Assembly (NCBI RefSeq): GCF_017742215.1
Contig: NZ_JAGHKP010000003.1
Location: 62,001-126,000 of the forward strand
Direction of reading: 5' to 3'
DNA: 64,000 bases
DNA from: Chitinophaga chungangae
GTDB taxonomy: Bacteria > Bacteroidota > Bacteroidia > Chitinophagales > Chitinophagaceae
Shown: positions 54,053 to 62,600 of the stretch, piece by piece
Position numbering within the stretch: position 1 is the first letter of the stretch
Layout of the letters: every line of letters starts with the position of its first letter
Notes under the pieces: generated by a model
The model's database searches: none
The model's input: the letters and a program-made list of their open reading frames with translations, nothing else
Told to the model about the DNA's origin: nothing
Position numbers and translations under genes: made by a program

Positions 54053-55048
54053 ATGATTGAAGAAGGCGATTTCAATTTTTATGAGCCGCAATACCGGGTT
54101 GGAAAGGAGAACAGGGATTTTTACCTGGACGTTATCCGGGGCCTGGCACAAGTTCCCAAAAGGCTGCCGTCGAAATACTTTTACGATAAGAACGGAGATC
54201 GTCTTTTCCAGGAGATAATGGCCTCCCCGGACTATTATCTTACCAGGTGCGAAATGGAAATTTTCACCTGTCAGGCCAAAGAAATTATTGACAGTTTATC
54301 AGCGGGAGACCTGGATTTTGAATTAATTGAATTAGGGCCGGGCAATTGCGCCAAGTCCATTCACCTGTTACGCGCCCTTGTTGCTGCAAATGCGTCTTTT
54401 AACTATGTTCCTATCGATATATCTGAAAATGTGATCAGCGGGCTGCAGTCATTTCTGCCCGGTAACGTTCCGGAATTACGATTTAAAGGATTGGCAGGCG
54501 ATTACTTCGACACGCTGGCATTCCATTGTTTGTTGCCTGCAACCCGCCGGGTCGTGATGTGTTTGGGAGCCAACATCGGCAATATGACCGTAGCGGAAAG
54601 CAACCAGTTCTGCAAACAGCTGCGCGGTTATTTGCAGCCCGGCGACCAGTGTATTATCGGGTTCGATCTCGTTAAACATCCCGCTGTGATCAGGCGCGCA
54701 TACGACGACCGGGCCGGGGTCACCAGGGAATTTAACTTAAACCTGCTGAAGAGGATCAACCGGGAATTGGAAGCCGATTTCAGGATCGACCGGTTTGATC
54801 ATTATTGCAGCTACGATCCGCTGACAGGGGCGGCAAGAAGTTACCTTGTTTGTTTAAGCGACATGGTCGTGAATATAGCCGGTACCGACATTCCTTTTCA
54901 GAAAGATGAATGTATCTGGACCGAAATATCGCAGAAATATTCAAAGGACCAGATCCGTCAAATGGCGACGAACAGCGGTTTTATCCATACCTCGGAGTTT
55001 TTAGACAGCAGATCATGGTTTATGGATGCAGTATGGACCGCTGTTTAA
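54053..55048 (+). CDS. egtD: EgtD-like S-adenosylmethionine-dependent histidine N-methyltransferase
   Basis: A 331-residue member of the EgtD family (histidine-specific methyltransferase domain, PF10017), which makes hercynine from L-histidine in ergothioneine synthesis. The ATG at 54053 gives the family's usual length; a TTG 21 codons earlier adds a spurious hydrophobic start. PSKYFYDKNGDRLFQEI (39-55) and ELGPGNCAKS (93-102, SAM site) are visible. Asn174 or Asn177, Tyr217 in AYDD, and Glu291/Ser293 in TEIS match the positions that bind histidine in mycobacterial EgtD. No EgtB or EgtC gene is near, so the end product is uncertain. Confidence 0.87.
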   Translation: MIEEGDFNFYEPQYRVGKENRDFYLDVIRGLAQVPKRLPSKYFYDKNGDRLFQEIMASPDYYLTRCEMEIFTCQAKEIIDSLSAGDLDFELIELGPGNCAKSIHLLRALVAANASFNYVPIDISENVISGLQSFLPGNVPELRFKGLAGDYFDTLAFHCLLPATRRVVMCLGANIGNMTVAESNQFCKQLRGYLQPGDQCIIGFDLVKHPAVIRRAYDDRAGVTREFNLNLLKRINRELEADFRIDRFDHYCSYDPLTGAARSYLVCLSDMVVNIAGTDIPFQKDECIWTEISQKYSKDQIRQMATNSGFIHTSEFLDSRSWFMDAVWTAV

Positions 55049-55106
55049 AGGAAAAGACCCGGTTAAAAAGCAGGTATAGTCATTCTTCACATTCAAAACA
55101 AAAAAA

Positions 55107-55460
55107 ATGCAAAAGGATCTCCAGGAGTTATCAGCCAACATGAATGAAATGGTGGTAAAAGGCCAGCTCGTTGATGCCGCTGAAAAATATTACGCATCCA
55201 ATATCAGAACAGTTGAATTCGACGGCACCATCACGGAGGGTAGGCCCGCCGCTATGAAGAAGCTCAACGAATTTGTAGGTTCGATAAAAAAGGTGAAAGA
55301 AATTACGTTTCTCAGATCGGCTGTTGACGACAATGCCTCTTTCTCGGAATACATTTTGAGCTTCGAAATGACGGATGGAAGCGAGGTTTATTTGCATGAG
55401 ATCGTCCGGTCGTTGTGGGAAAACGGCCAGGTGGTAGAAGAGCGGTATTTCAAAGGATAA
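55107..55460 (+). CDS. SnoaL-like (NTF2-fold) small protein
   Basis: A 117-residue protein with the NTF2/SnoaL-like pattern: N-terminal helices with DAAEKYYASNIRTVEFDG, a loop ITEGRPAAMKKLNEFVG, then strands ITFLRSAVDDNASFSEYIL and EMTDGSEVYLHEIVRSLWEN-type, ending VVEERYFKG. Family members are small enzymes or binding proteins with a central cavity. It lies 58 bases after the EgtD-like gene, in the redox run. Substrate unknown. Confidence 0.78.
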   Translation: MQKDLQELSANMNEMVVKGQLVDAAEKYYASNIRTVEFDGTITEGRPAAMKKLNEFVGSIKKVKEITFLRSAVDDNASFSEYILSFEMTDGSEVYLHEIVRSLWENGQVVEERYFKG

Positions 55461-55511
55461 GGTAATGATGAACATATTTCAGTAGTACCGGGAACGGACA
55501 AAGCATATAAA

Positions 55512-55955
55512 ATGGATAAGGTTACTTTAAAGGCGACACTCATAAAGGCGCACCAGGAAACACTTCAGCGCCTGAAGGAAGACTATGCAAGCCATCAAAG
55601 CGGTGGAGATCTGAACCTGGAGGACGTTCGTGACGCCGACGACAACTCACACAGGGAACAGACCGAGGAATATCTGCAGGCTATGGAAAGACAAATTCAC
55701 CAGCGGGAGAATGAAATAAAAATGCTTCGCGATCTGGATTTTGGCGGGAAAACATCTGTGACGGAAGGCGCAGTGGCATTGGTCAACGGGCAGTATTACA
55801 TTATCGGGATACCTGCGTGCCAATTCGATTTTGAGGGGAAACATTTTATTGCAATGTCTCCCAATGCACCGTTTTACCTGGAACTTATGGATAAAAAGCA
55901 AAACGATTCCTTCGTTTTCAACGGCAGGAAGTTTACAATCGAATCTATTTTTTAA
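55512..55955 (+). CDS. GreA/GreB C-terminal-like protein with N-terminal coiled coil
   Basis: A 147-residue protein. Residues 1-75 are a charged coiled coil (QETLQRLKEDYASHQ, EEYLQAMERQIHQRENEIK). Residues about 83-147 (TSVTEGAVALVNGQYYIIGI, HFIAMSPNAPFYLELMDKK) resemble the C-terminal FKBP-like domain of Gre factors. This type is common in Bacteroidota and is sometimes misnamed. It may bind RNA polymerase, but the acidic tip residues of true GreA are not clear. It lies in the redox run, 17 bases ahead of msrB. Confidence 0.68.
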   Translation: MDKVTLKATLIKAHQETLQRLKEDYASHQSGGDLNLEDVRDADDNSHREQTEEYLQAMERQIHQRENEIKMLRDLDFGGKTSVTEGAVALVNGQYYIIGIPACQFDFEGKHFIAMSPNAPFYLELMDKKQNDSFVFNGRKFTIESIF

Positions 55956-55972
55956 CCTGAAAAACCCCTGTT

Positions 55973-56431
55973 ATGTTAAAATGGCTTGATGTTATAAAAT
56001 TTGCCGATAACGGCAACCCCATTCCTGATAAAAGAGTAGAAAAAACCGATGCGGAGTGGAAGGCGCTCCTTACGCCCGAGCAGTTCAGGATTACCCGGCT
56101 TAAAGGTACGGAGCGCGCATTCAGCTCGGAGCTTTGTTCTTATTTCGAGCCAGGGAAATATGCCTGTGTTTGTTGCGGAACGGAACTTTTCGATGCGGGA
56201 ACAAAGTTTGAAAGCGGGACAGGATGGCCTTCCTTCACCCAGCCGGTAAAAGAAAACGCGGTTGCTTACCACAAGGATAACGCGTTTGGCATGCAGCGCA
56301 TTGAAGCGCTCTGCAATACCTGCGACGCTCACCTGGGACATGTTTTCCCGGACGGTCCCAGGCCCAGCGGGCTTCGTTATTGTATGAACGCCGTTTCCCT
56401 GGAGAAAATAGAGACCATTAAAAACGCATAA
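55973..56431 (+). CDS. msrB: Peptide-methionine (R)-S-oxide reductase
   Basis: Repairs methionine-R-sulfoxide in proteins. The 152-residue product has zinc ligands C65-X2-C68 and C114-X2-C117, the motif KFESGTGWPSF (78-88), HLGHVFPDGP (120-129), and the catalytic Cys137 in RYCMN. No signal peptide is present, so it is cytoplasmic. The gene is 17 bases after the Gre-like gene and one base before the GNAT gene, so it is co-transcribed. Regeneration would be by thioredoxin. Confidence 0.95.
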   Translation: MLKWLDVIKFADNGNPIPDKRVEKTDAEWKALLTPEQFRITRLKGTERAFSSELCSYFEPGKYACVCCGTELFDAGTKFESGTGWPSFTQPVKENAVAYHKDNAFGMQRIEALCNTCDAHLGHVFPDGPRPSGLRYCMNAVSLEKIETIKNA

Positions 56432-56432
56432 A

Positions 56433-56753
56433 ATGGAAAAGATCGAAATACACGAGGGCGGAAAGGGGATCTCTTTTTTTTCGCTGCATGTAGACGGCCA
56501 GGAAGTCGGAAGAATGACTGTTAATATTACTCCTGGTTTATTAAAAGCGGGATTCACAAGTGTTGGCCTTACGCAACGTAAAAACGGATATGGAAGGAAG
56601 CTGGTAAGCGCGGTAGTTGGTTATGCGCGCGAAAATAACCTGAAAGTAATACCGGAGTGCGGGTTTGTGGCCATGATGTTTAACAAATATCCCGATGTCT
56701 ATGGAGACATCCGGGCGACCAACGAAACCGGTTCTGCCGCGCCCGGCAAATAA
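56433..56753 (+). CDS. Small GNAT-family N-acetyltransferase (NATD1/YjdJ-like)
   Basis: A 106-residue single-domain acetyltransferase of the compact GNAT type. It has GRMTVNITPGLLKAGFTSVG, an acetyl-CoA loop of the form QRKNGYGRKLVSAVVGYARE (about 48-67), and LKVIPECGFVAMMFNKYP, which matches the KVxPxCxFV motif of NATD1/YjdJ-like proteins. It starts one base after the msrB stop, so the two are translationally coupled. Substrate unknown. Confidence 0.85.
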   Translation: MEKIEIHEGGKGISFFSLHVDGQEVGRMTVNITPGLLKAGFTSVGLTQRKNGYGRKLVSAVVGYARENNLKVIPECGFVAMMFNKYPDVYGDIRATNETGSAAPGK

Positions 56754-56787
56754 ACGCAGCAATAAACTTATTTAAATAATTGATTTT

Positions 56788-57318
56788 ATGAGCGACTTCT
56801 TAATGCCGAACGAACAAAATATTTCGGAAAAGAATAAAAAAATATTCGGTGAACTGAAGGGTTTGTTTGGCGTGGTTCCCAATATTTTCGCGGCATTCGC
56901 CAGCAGCGAGAACGGTCTTGAAAATTATTTCAATTACCTCACGCAAAAAAGCTCATTGAGCGATCGAGAACGTGAAGTGGTAAGCCTGGTGGTGAGCCAG
57001 GTGAATCAATGCCCGTATTGTCTCAGCTTCCATAGTGCGATAGCCGCGCGTCTTGGTTTCAGTAACGAGCAGATCCTGGATATCCGCGCCAACGACATCC
57101 GGTTTGACAGGAAATTGAAAGCCGTCGCTGCGCTGGCGCATAACATCGCGTTCACGAAAGGAAGGATCGTAGGGGATATTCTCGAAGACTTCTACGAGGC
57201 GGGGTACGATCAGGGGCACCTGGTAGACGTGGTGCTGGCGGTCGGTAACATCACTACGCTTAACTTATTGTACGCCATTACAAATGTTCCTATCGACTGG
57301 CCGAAGGTAGCCGTATAA
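56788..57318 (+). CDS. AhpD-like/carboxymuconolactone decarboxylase-family peroxidase-related protein
   Basis: A 176-residue helical protein with the AhpD core motif CPYCLSFH (Cys75, Cys78, His82) preceded by EREVVSLVVSQVNQ. In AhpD the two Cys residues form a redox disulfide used for peroxide reduction or reductant transfer. Length and layout match the peroxidase-related subgroup (VPNIFAAFASSENGLENYF near the start). It lies 34 bases after the GNAT gene and 22 before the OsmC gene, in the redox operon. Confidence 0.9.
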   Translation: MSDFLMPNEQNISEKNKKIFGELKGLFGVVPNIFAAFASSENGLENYFNYLTQKSSLSDREREVVSLVVSQVNQCPYCLSFHSAIAARLGFSNEQILDIRANDIRFDRKLKAVAALAHNIAFTKGRIVGDILEDFYEAGYDQGHLVDVVLAVGNITTLNLLYAITNVPIDWPKVAV

Positions 57319-57340
57319 GATTCCCATAAATTTAAAGACC

Positions 57341-57853
57341 ATGATACGTAAAAAACAAACGGTACGTTTGTTCGCAAAAGACATTACGGGCGATCTCGTG
57401 AAAGACCGCCAGGAGGTTACCGTTAACTGGCGCGCAGGTCAGCTGGTGCTCGATGAACCTTCGTTCAATGGCGGAAAGGACATTGGTCCCGATCCGTTCA
57501 CCACTGTGCTGTCTGGTTTGGTGGGCTGCACACTAACTACCCTGCGGATGTATATCAAAAGGAAAGGATGGGACATAACCGATATACATTGCTCGGTGAA
57601 TATGCTCCAGCAAACGGAGCCGTTCAAAACATCGGTTTTCAGAACGCTTTCGTTCGGCCAGCCCGTAACCGACGAACAAAAAGAACGTTTGCTTTGGATT
57701 GCGGTAAACTGCCCGGTTGCAAAGCTGTTACAGGGGGAGATCAATATCGACACGCGGCTGTCCGACGATCCGGCTGTACCTGCGGGGACGGGGAATTATC
57801 CGCCATCGGATGAGGCTTCTGCCGATGTGACGGGAAGTTATTTGACGCAGTAA
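57341..57853 (+). CDS. OsmC-family protein
   Basis: A 170-residue OsmC/Ohr-like protein. GGKDIGPDPFTTVLSGLVGCTLTT is split over the strand-helix junction with Cys63, and VNCPVAKLL holds the second conserved Cys (Cys124). These two Cys residues reduce organic peroxides in the family. YIKRKGWDITDIHCSV is the usual next motif. It is the last gene of the redox run and is followed by a two-way terminator. Confidence 0.92.
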   Translation: MIRKKQTVRLFAKDITGDLVKDRQEVTVNWRAGQLVLDEPSFNGGKDIGPDPFTTVLSGLVGCTLTTLRMYIKRKGWDITDIHCSVNMLQQTEPFKTSVFRTLSFGQPVTDEQKERLLWIAVNCPVAKLLQGEINIDTRLSDDPAVPAGTGNYPPSDEASADVTGSYLTQ

Positions 57854-57928
57854 TGAGAACGGGGAAAAGTTATAGGAGGCGTTAAGTTCATTTATTTATC
57901 CTTTAATGGACCGGATTGGCCTGAATAA

Positions 57929-57961
57929 GCAAAACCCGCTATCAGGGCGGGTTTTGCTTTG
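57929..57961. terminator. Intrinsic terminator after the redox operon
   Basis: GCAAAACCCGC (57929-57939) pairs perfectly with GCGGGTTTTGC (57947-57957) around a 7-base loop, followed by TTT. The A-rich left arm makes it potentially active in both directions. Confidence 0.8.
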
Positions 57962-58028
57962 TCGGTGCGCGAGGGAGGACTTTTCCCCGGACCACTTCCT
58001 GGCTTGTATGAAAATGCCATAAGACGTT

Positions 58029-58060
58029 AGGCCGGATAACTCATGTTATCCGGCCTTTTA
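58029..58060. terminator. Second hairpin between convergent operons
   Basis: AGGCCGGATAAC (58029-58040) and GTTATCCGGCCT (58045-58056) form a perfect 12-base stem with a TCAT loop, followed by TTTA on the plus strand. It lies six bases past the end of the minus-strand lipoprotein gene and can end both transcripts. Confidence 0.75.
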
Positions 58061-58065
58061 CATGA

Positions 58066-58860
58066 TTAACCCCTGTCCGGGTAAAAGAACATCCGCCCGA
58101 TCTCCAGCCCCCATACTCCATGCACCACGAAGTAAGGCTGCACGATCCCTTTTTCACCCGCCTGCGGCAGAAGGAGGCTCGTGACAGACATCTTGCTGTT
58201 GCTTTCATCGTCAAAGAACGCCCACTGGTCGGTGGTGCCGGCTTTCGTAAAACAGATACTGGCGCCCTCCAGCATTTGGCGGTTAGCGAATTGCGGGTGC
58301 GCCAGGTAGTCGGCGTATGCCCAGGTATTGGGCTGCACGTTCCGGGCAAGGTAGGCGCGGTGCACCTGCCCGGTGGTGGCGTCTGCGCGGGTGAGGGAGA
58401 TGTCTACCGGGTCGTTGCTGCCGGTGTAGCGCAGGTAGAAGCCCAGCGTGTTGGCCTGTGGATCGGCCGCGGGCGGTTGCGAAGGCACTTCCTTCCCGTC
58501 GATGTACAGGAAGCTGAAGTAGGCTTTGGTGCCGCTGGCGGGCAGCGGTTGCCGGAATACTTCCTGTTTCGTGACCGTATCCGTGATCACGACCATTTTG
58601 TGCTGGCGGTTGGTTGCATAGAAGTGTGTGGCGTTGAAATGCACGAGCGACTCCGGTTTGACGATAAAGTTGCCGGCCTTGACGGACGCATCGTATACGG
58701 TAGTGTCGAGTGATACTTGCAGGGCGTGGCCGGAACTGTTGTAGCCGGCTATCAGCACCTGCATGGCCCTTCCGGCACTGAGGTCTTCCTTGTTGCAGGC
58801 CGTAAAGGCCGCAGGCAGCAGGGCCAGCAGGGTCAGAATATGTTGTTTGTACGTTTGCAT
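58066..58860 (-). CDS. Lipoprotein of unknown function, second of a paralogous pair (locus F)
   Basis: A 264-residue lipoprotein with signal peptide and lipobox (LPAAFTAC, Cys22, then NKED). The start is the ATG at 58860, 11 bases after the upstream paralogue; an open frame further upstream is only a shadow of that gene. The body is beta-rich, with VVITDTVTKQEVFRQPLP and YFSFLYIDGKEVPSQPPAAD, which align with the paralogue's VTDEESGKKVLEREW and NFFYLDGVASEMPEPPAPE. It has no SusD features. It is probably a surface accessory of the TonB-dependent receptor encoded upstream. Function unknown. Confidence 0.82.
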   Translation of the reverse strand: MQTYKQHILTLLALLPAAFTACNKEDLSAGRAMQVLIAGYNSSGHALQVSLDTTVYDASVKAGNFIVKPESLVHFNATHFYATNRQHKMVVITDTVTKQEVFRQPLPASGTKAYFSFLYIDGKEVPSQPPAADPQANTLGFYLRYTGSNDPVDISLTRADATTGQVHRAYLARNVQPNTWAYADYLAHPQFANRQMLEGASICFTKAGTTDQWAFFDDESNSKMSVTSLLLPQAGEKGIVQPYFVVHGVWGLEIGRMFFYPDRG

Positions 58861-58871
58861 GGTGGGTGGTT

Positions 58872-59645
58872 TTAAAGTTCCAGGTTCTTCACGAAAGCCA
58901 TGAGCGAACCGGAAGGATTTTCGGAAAAGATGTACAGTTTCGACGAAGCGACGCTTGCCGGAGGCTTTGGGGCGGAAGTACTGATGTTCCAGTTGTAACC
59001 CGTTCCGGCGGTGTAAAACTCGTTGGTGCCGGCTTTGTAAAGGTATACGACGAGCAGCACGGGGGTAGGCTGGCCGTTGTAGGTCTGCCCGGTGGTCGGA
59101 AAGGGCTCGATGGTGATGGTTTCGGAGAATTGGCCGGGCTTCACGTTCTTCACGCGCGCCAGTTCCTGGAACACCTTGGGCGTAAAGTACAGCTTGCCCA
59201 CGGCAATGTCTACCGCGCCGTCGTATTTGGTCATGACGGGGTTCCACATATAAATGAGCTTGATCTTTCCCGCTTCGGGGGCCGGCGGCTCGGGCATTTC
59301 GCTGGCCACGCCGTCGAGGTAGAAGAAGTTGACTTTGGCGGCGCCGTCTTCCTTTTTCCACTCCCGTTCCAATACCTTCTTGCCGGATTCTTCGTCCGTA
59401 ACGGACATCTTCACGGTCTTTTGCCCTTCGGGGAAGGTAAAGGCCTGGCTGACGGCAAAGGGGCCGTTGCCGATGCGGAAGAGCTGCCGGAAGGTGTCTA
59501 CCTGCACGCGCAGGTATTGGTTGCCGGCGTTGAAGCCGGAGATGGTGAAGGGCATCATGTCGCCCTTGTACAGGAATTCGCCCTCTTTCCGGCAGGCCGC
59601 CGTGGTGAGTAGCAGCAGGACTAAAAGTATATGTGTCGCTTTCAT
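58872..59645 (-). CDS. Lipoprotein of unknown function, first of a paralogous pair (locus F)
   Basis: A 257-residue lipoprotein with lipobox (LLTTAAC, Cys18, then RKEG). The N-terminal 120 residues are strand-rich (LRVQVDTFRQLFRIGNGPF, VKMSVTDEESGKKVLEREW) and the rest includes LIYMWNPVMTKYDGAVDIAV and VLLVVYLYKAGTNEFYTAG. It is related to the next gene product and starts 28 bases after the receptor stop, so the receptor and both lipoproteins form an operon. Its position is that of a substrate-binding partner, but it does not resemble SusD. Function unknown. Confidence 0.82.
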   Translation of the reverse strand: MKATHILLVLLLLTTAACRKEGEFLYKGDMMPFTISGFNAGNQYLRVQVDTFRQLFRIGNGPFAVSQAFTFPEGQKTVKMSVTDEESGKKVLEREWKKEDGAAKVNFFYLDGVASEMPEPPAPEAGKIKLIYMWNPVMTKYDGAVDIAVGKLYFTPKVFQELARVKNVKPGQFSETITIEPFPTTGQTYNGQPTPVLLVVYLYKAGTNEFYTAGTGYNWNISTSAPKPPASVASSKLYIFSENPSGSLMAFVKNLEL

Positions 59646-59673
59646 GGTTTTAATGTTTGCGGGTGCTGAATGT

Positions 59674-62600
59674 TTAGAACGTATAGGCGGCAGACAGGCT
59701 GAACGAGGAGCCTACCTTGCGGATGAAGGTGTCCTGGTCGCCGATCCTTCTTTTTGTTTTACCGTCTTGCGACAGCTCCAGGTATCCTTCTTCGTATTTC
59801 CGCGAGAAGCCGAATTTCCATTCGTAGATGGCATCCCACTCGGTTTCGGGGATGGCCGAGATAGGCATGTTGCGGTACTTGTCGCGGACCTGGTAGGTAT
59901 CGTCGCTGTTGATGTAGTAGCGGTAGGCGCTGTTGGTAAGGTTGCTCATGTTGAGGCGCGCCATCAGCTTCCTGCTTTTCAGGAAGGCGTAGCTGAGCTG
60001 CGCGTCGAGCTGGTTGCGCGGGCGCTCGAACTCCACGATGTTGGGCGACATGCCGGTGGTGAAGGTCTTGTAGCCCATGTGGTTGAATGCGATATTGGCG
60101 CCGAGGCGCTTGCCGGCATACTGCAGCGCGATGTTGTACAGCACGGGCACCTGGCCGTAGAGGGGTCTTTTTTCCTTGAGCTGCTTTTTTGTGCGGTAGC
60201 GGTATTCGAAGCCGTACTTGTCGGTGCTCATGGTCTGGCCTCCGAACTGCGCAGCCTGCACGGTGGAATTTTGCAGGGTCAGGTTGCCGCTCAGGTACAG
60301 GTTCTGGAGAAACTTCCAGTGCGGGTTGAGGAAGCCGAAGCTTTTGCGCAGGTCGAACTCCCAGCCCTGCACTTTGGCCCATTCGGAGTTGCTGGTCCGC
60401 ACGTAGATGCGGGCGGTGGCGTCCGGCTGGTCGCGGTAGATCTCGGCGGGGCGGTCGAAGTATTTGTAGAACCAGCCGAAGGAGATGACCTCGCCGGGCT
60501 GCGGGTACCATTCCAGTCGGAGGTCGTAGTGGTCGATGGTGGTGGAGAGCACCCCTTCGTTCATGCGGTAGGCGCCCAGTGCCGGATCGAAGCGGATCAT
60601 GCGGGAGTTTTCGATCAGCGAGGGCCGCACTACAGACTGCGCATAGGCGGCGCGGATGTTGAAGTCCTGCAGCGGGGTAACGGTAAGGCTGGCGGAAGGA
60701 AGGTAGCGCCAGGTTTTTTCCTCGCTGACGGGGTCGGCAAAGGCGCTCACGATCTTGCCCGTTTCGGGGTCTACGTACCGGATGCGCTCGCCCTCCCTGA
60801 TGAGCGCGTCGATCTGGCGGTCGTTCGCGCTGTTGCGCATTCTTTCATATTTGTAATATTCCGCCCGGATGCCCCATACGAGCCGCAGCCATTTGGTGAA
60901 CCGGTTGTCGAGCATGGCGTAGTAGGCCTGGTTGGTGTTCTTGCCTTCGTAACCGTTGGCCGAAAAGGCGGCCGGGTAGTACAACAGGTCGCTCATCGGG
61001 TCTTTGAATTCGAGGTATGGGTTCCAGCCTTGTACCGGGGTAAAGGGGAACACGGAGTTGCCGGGGCTGGCGGTGCCGATCGGCAGGATCGTCCAATCGT
61101 AGTAGCCGTGGCGGTCCATGAACTGGTAGCCTGCTTTGGCCAGTTGCTTTTGCCCGAAGAGGCGTGCACTGTAACTAAGCGCGCCTTCGGCGCTGCGGTT
61201 GGTTTCCTCGTACAGGTATTGTGCACGGTTGAAGGGACCGGTGCCGGGGTTGGTGACGCCATGGGGGATGACGTTGTACCCCGTATCGTTGAGGGTGACA
61301 ACGGGCGCCAGCCAGGCTTCCACCGCATCCTGCTCCAGGTTGCTGAGCTTGTTGCGCGCTACGTTCCATTCGAAGCGGAACCTGCCGAAGGTATGGTCGC
61401 CGTTGAGGCGGTTCTGCAGCATGTCGATGAATTTGGGACGGTCGTACTCCCGGATGGCAGGCATTCCCTGGTACCCGATCTCGTTGCCCCAGCCTACCAT
61501 GCGGTTGAACTGGTTATTGAACACACGGGAGTAAAAGTTGCGGACGGTTATCTTGTGCCGCTCGGCGCTCCAGCCGGCGTTGAGCAGCGCGCCCCAGGTG
61601 GTATTGAAATTATACTGGTTGGCAAAGGTCGGGTCCATCTCTTCGCCGGTAACCGCATCGTAGTAGCGGTTGTTCAGCTTTTCCCAGTTGCCCCTTTCGA
61701 AGTGCTCGATATCGTCGATCGATTGTTCGTTGCGGTAAGTGATGCTGCCTACGAAGCCGATGCGGCTGTTCTTCACGTTGTAGCTGCGGCCGAGGCTGAC
61801 CTGGTAGTTCTGGCCGGGAGCGGCCTTGTAGGTGCGGGTACCGAGGCGTTCCAGGCCACCGATCCGTTTGTTCTGCTCCGCGATCTGCTCCGGCGTGATC
61901 CTGGGCTTACCGGGCTCGGGCTGGGCGTTGGGATTGGTGGGGTTGTAGTTCCTGCCGTCGAACAAAAGGAGGTTATCCGGAAAGTGGTCGCGGGAGCCGT
62001 CGTCGAAGCCAAGATAGTCGTATTTGCCGCGGCCGTACCCGAGAAACGATTTGCCGGTAACGCCGGACACATACTTGCCGCCTATGCCGATGATGGTGAA
62101 GTTCTGGTGCGGGATGGCGAAGGTGTTGACCTGCACGAGGCCGCCGCCGAAGCCGAAGCTCATATCGGGCGTAGCGGTCTTGGACACGATGACGTTATCG
62201 ATCAGGTTGTTGGGAATGATGTCGAACTCGAAATCGCGCACCTGCACATCGGTGCTGGGCAGGATGGCGCCGTCCATCATGGCGATGTTGTAGCGCTCGG
62301 CGATGCCGCGGATCACTACGCGGCGGTTATCGTTGGTGCTCACGCCGGAGATGCGTTTGAGCGTTTCGCCGATATGCTTGTCGGGCAGCGCGGCGATCTG
62401 TTCGCGGCTGATGCCGTTGGAGATGCCGGCTTCGTTCTTCTGGCGGGCGTAAAGCGAGGCCACGGATTCGCGGCTGGCGGAAGAGGTGACCACGATGCCG
62501 CTGAGCGTGCTTTTCTGCCGTTTGAGGGTGACGTTCAGCTCAAAGGTCTGCCCGTTCTTCAGCACAATCTCCGTGATGCGTTTGGTGACGTAGCCGATGG

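Noticed and set aside
58066..59361. A 431-codon version of the last lipoprotein gene with a long N-terminal extension.
   Set aside because: The extension overlaps the upstream paralogue out of frame, and a proper lipoprotein signal begins at the ATG at 58860.
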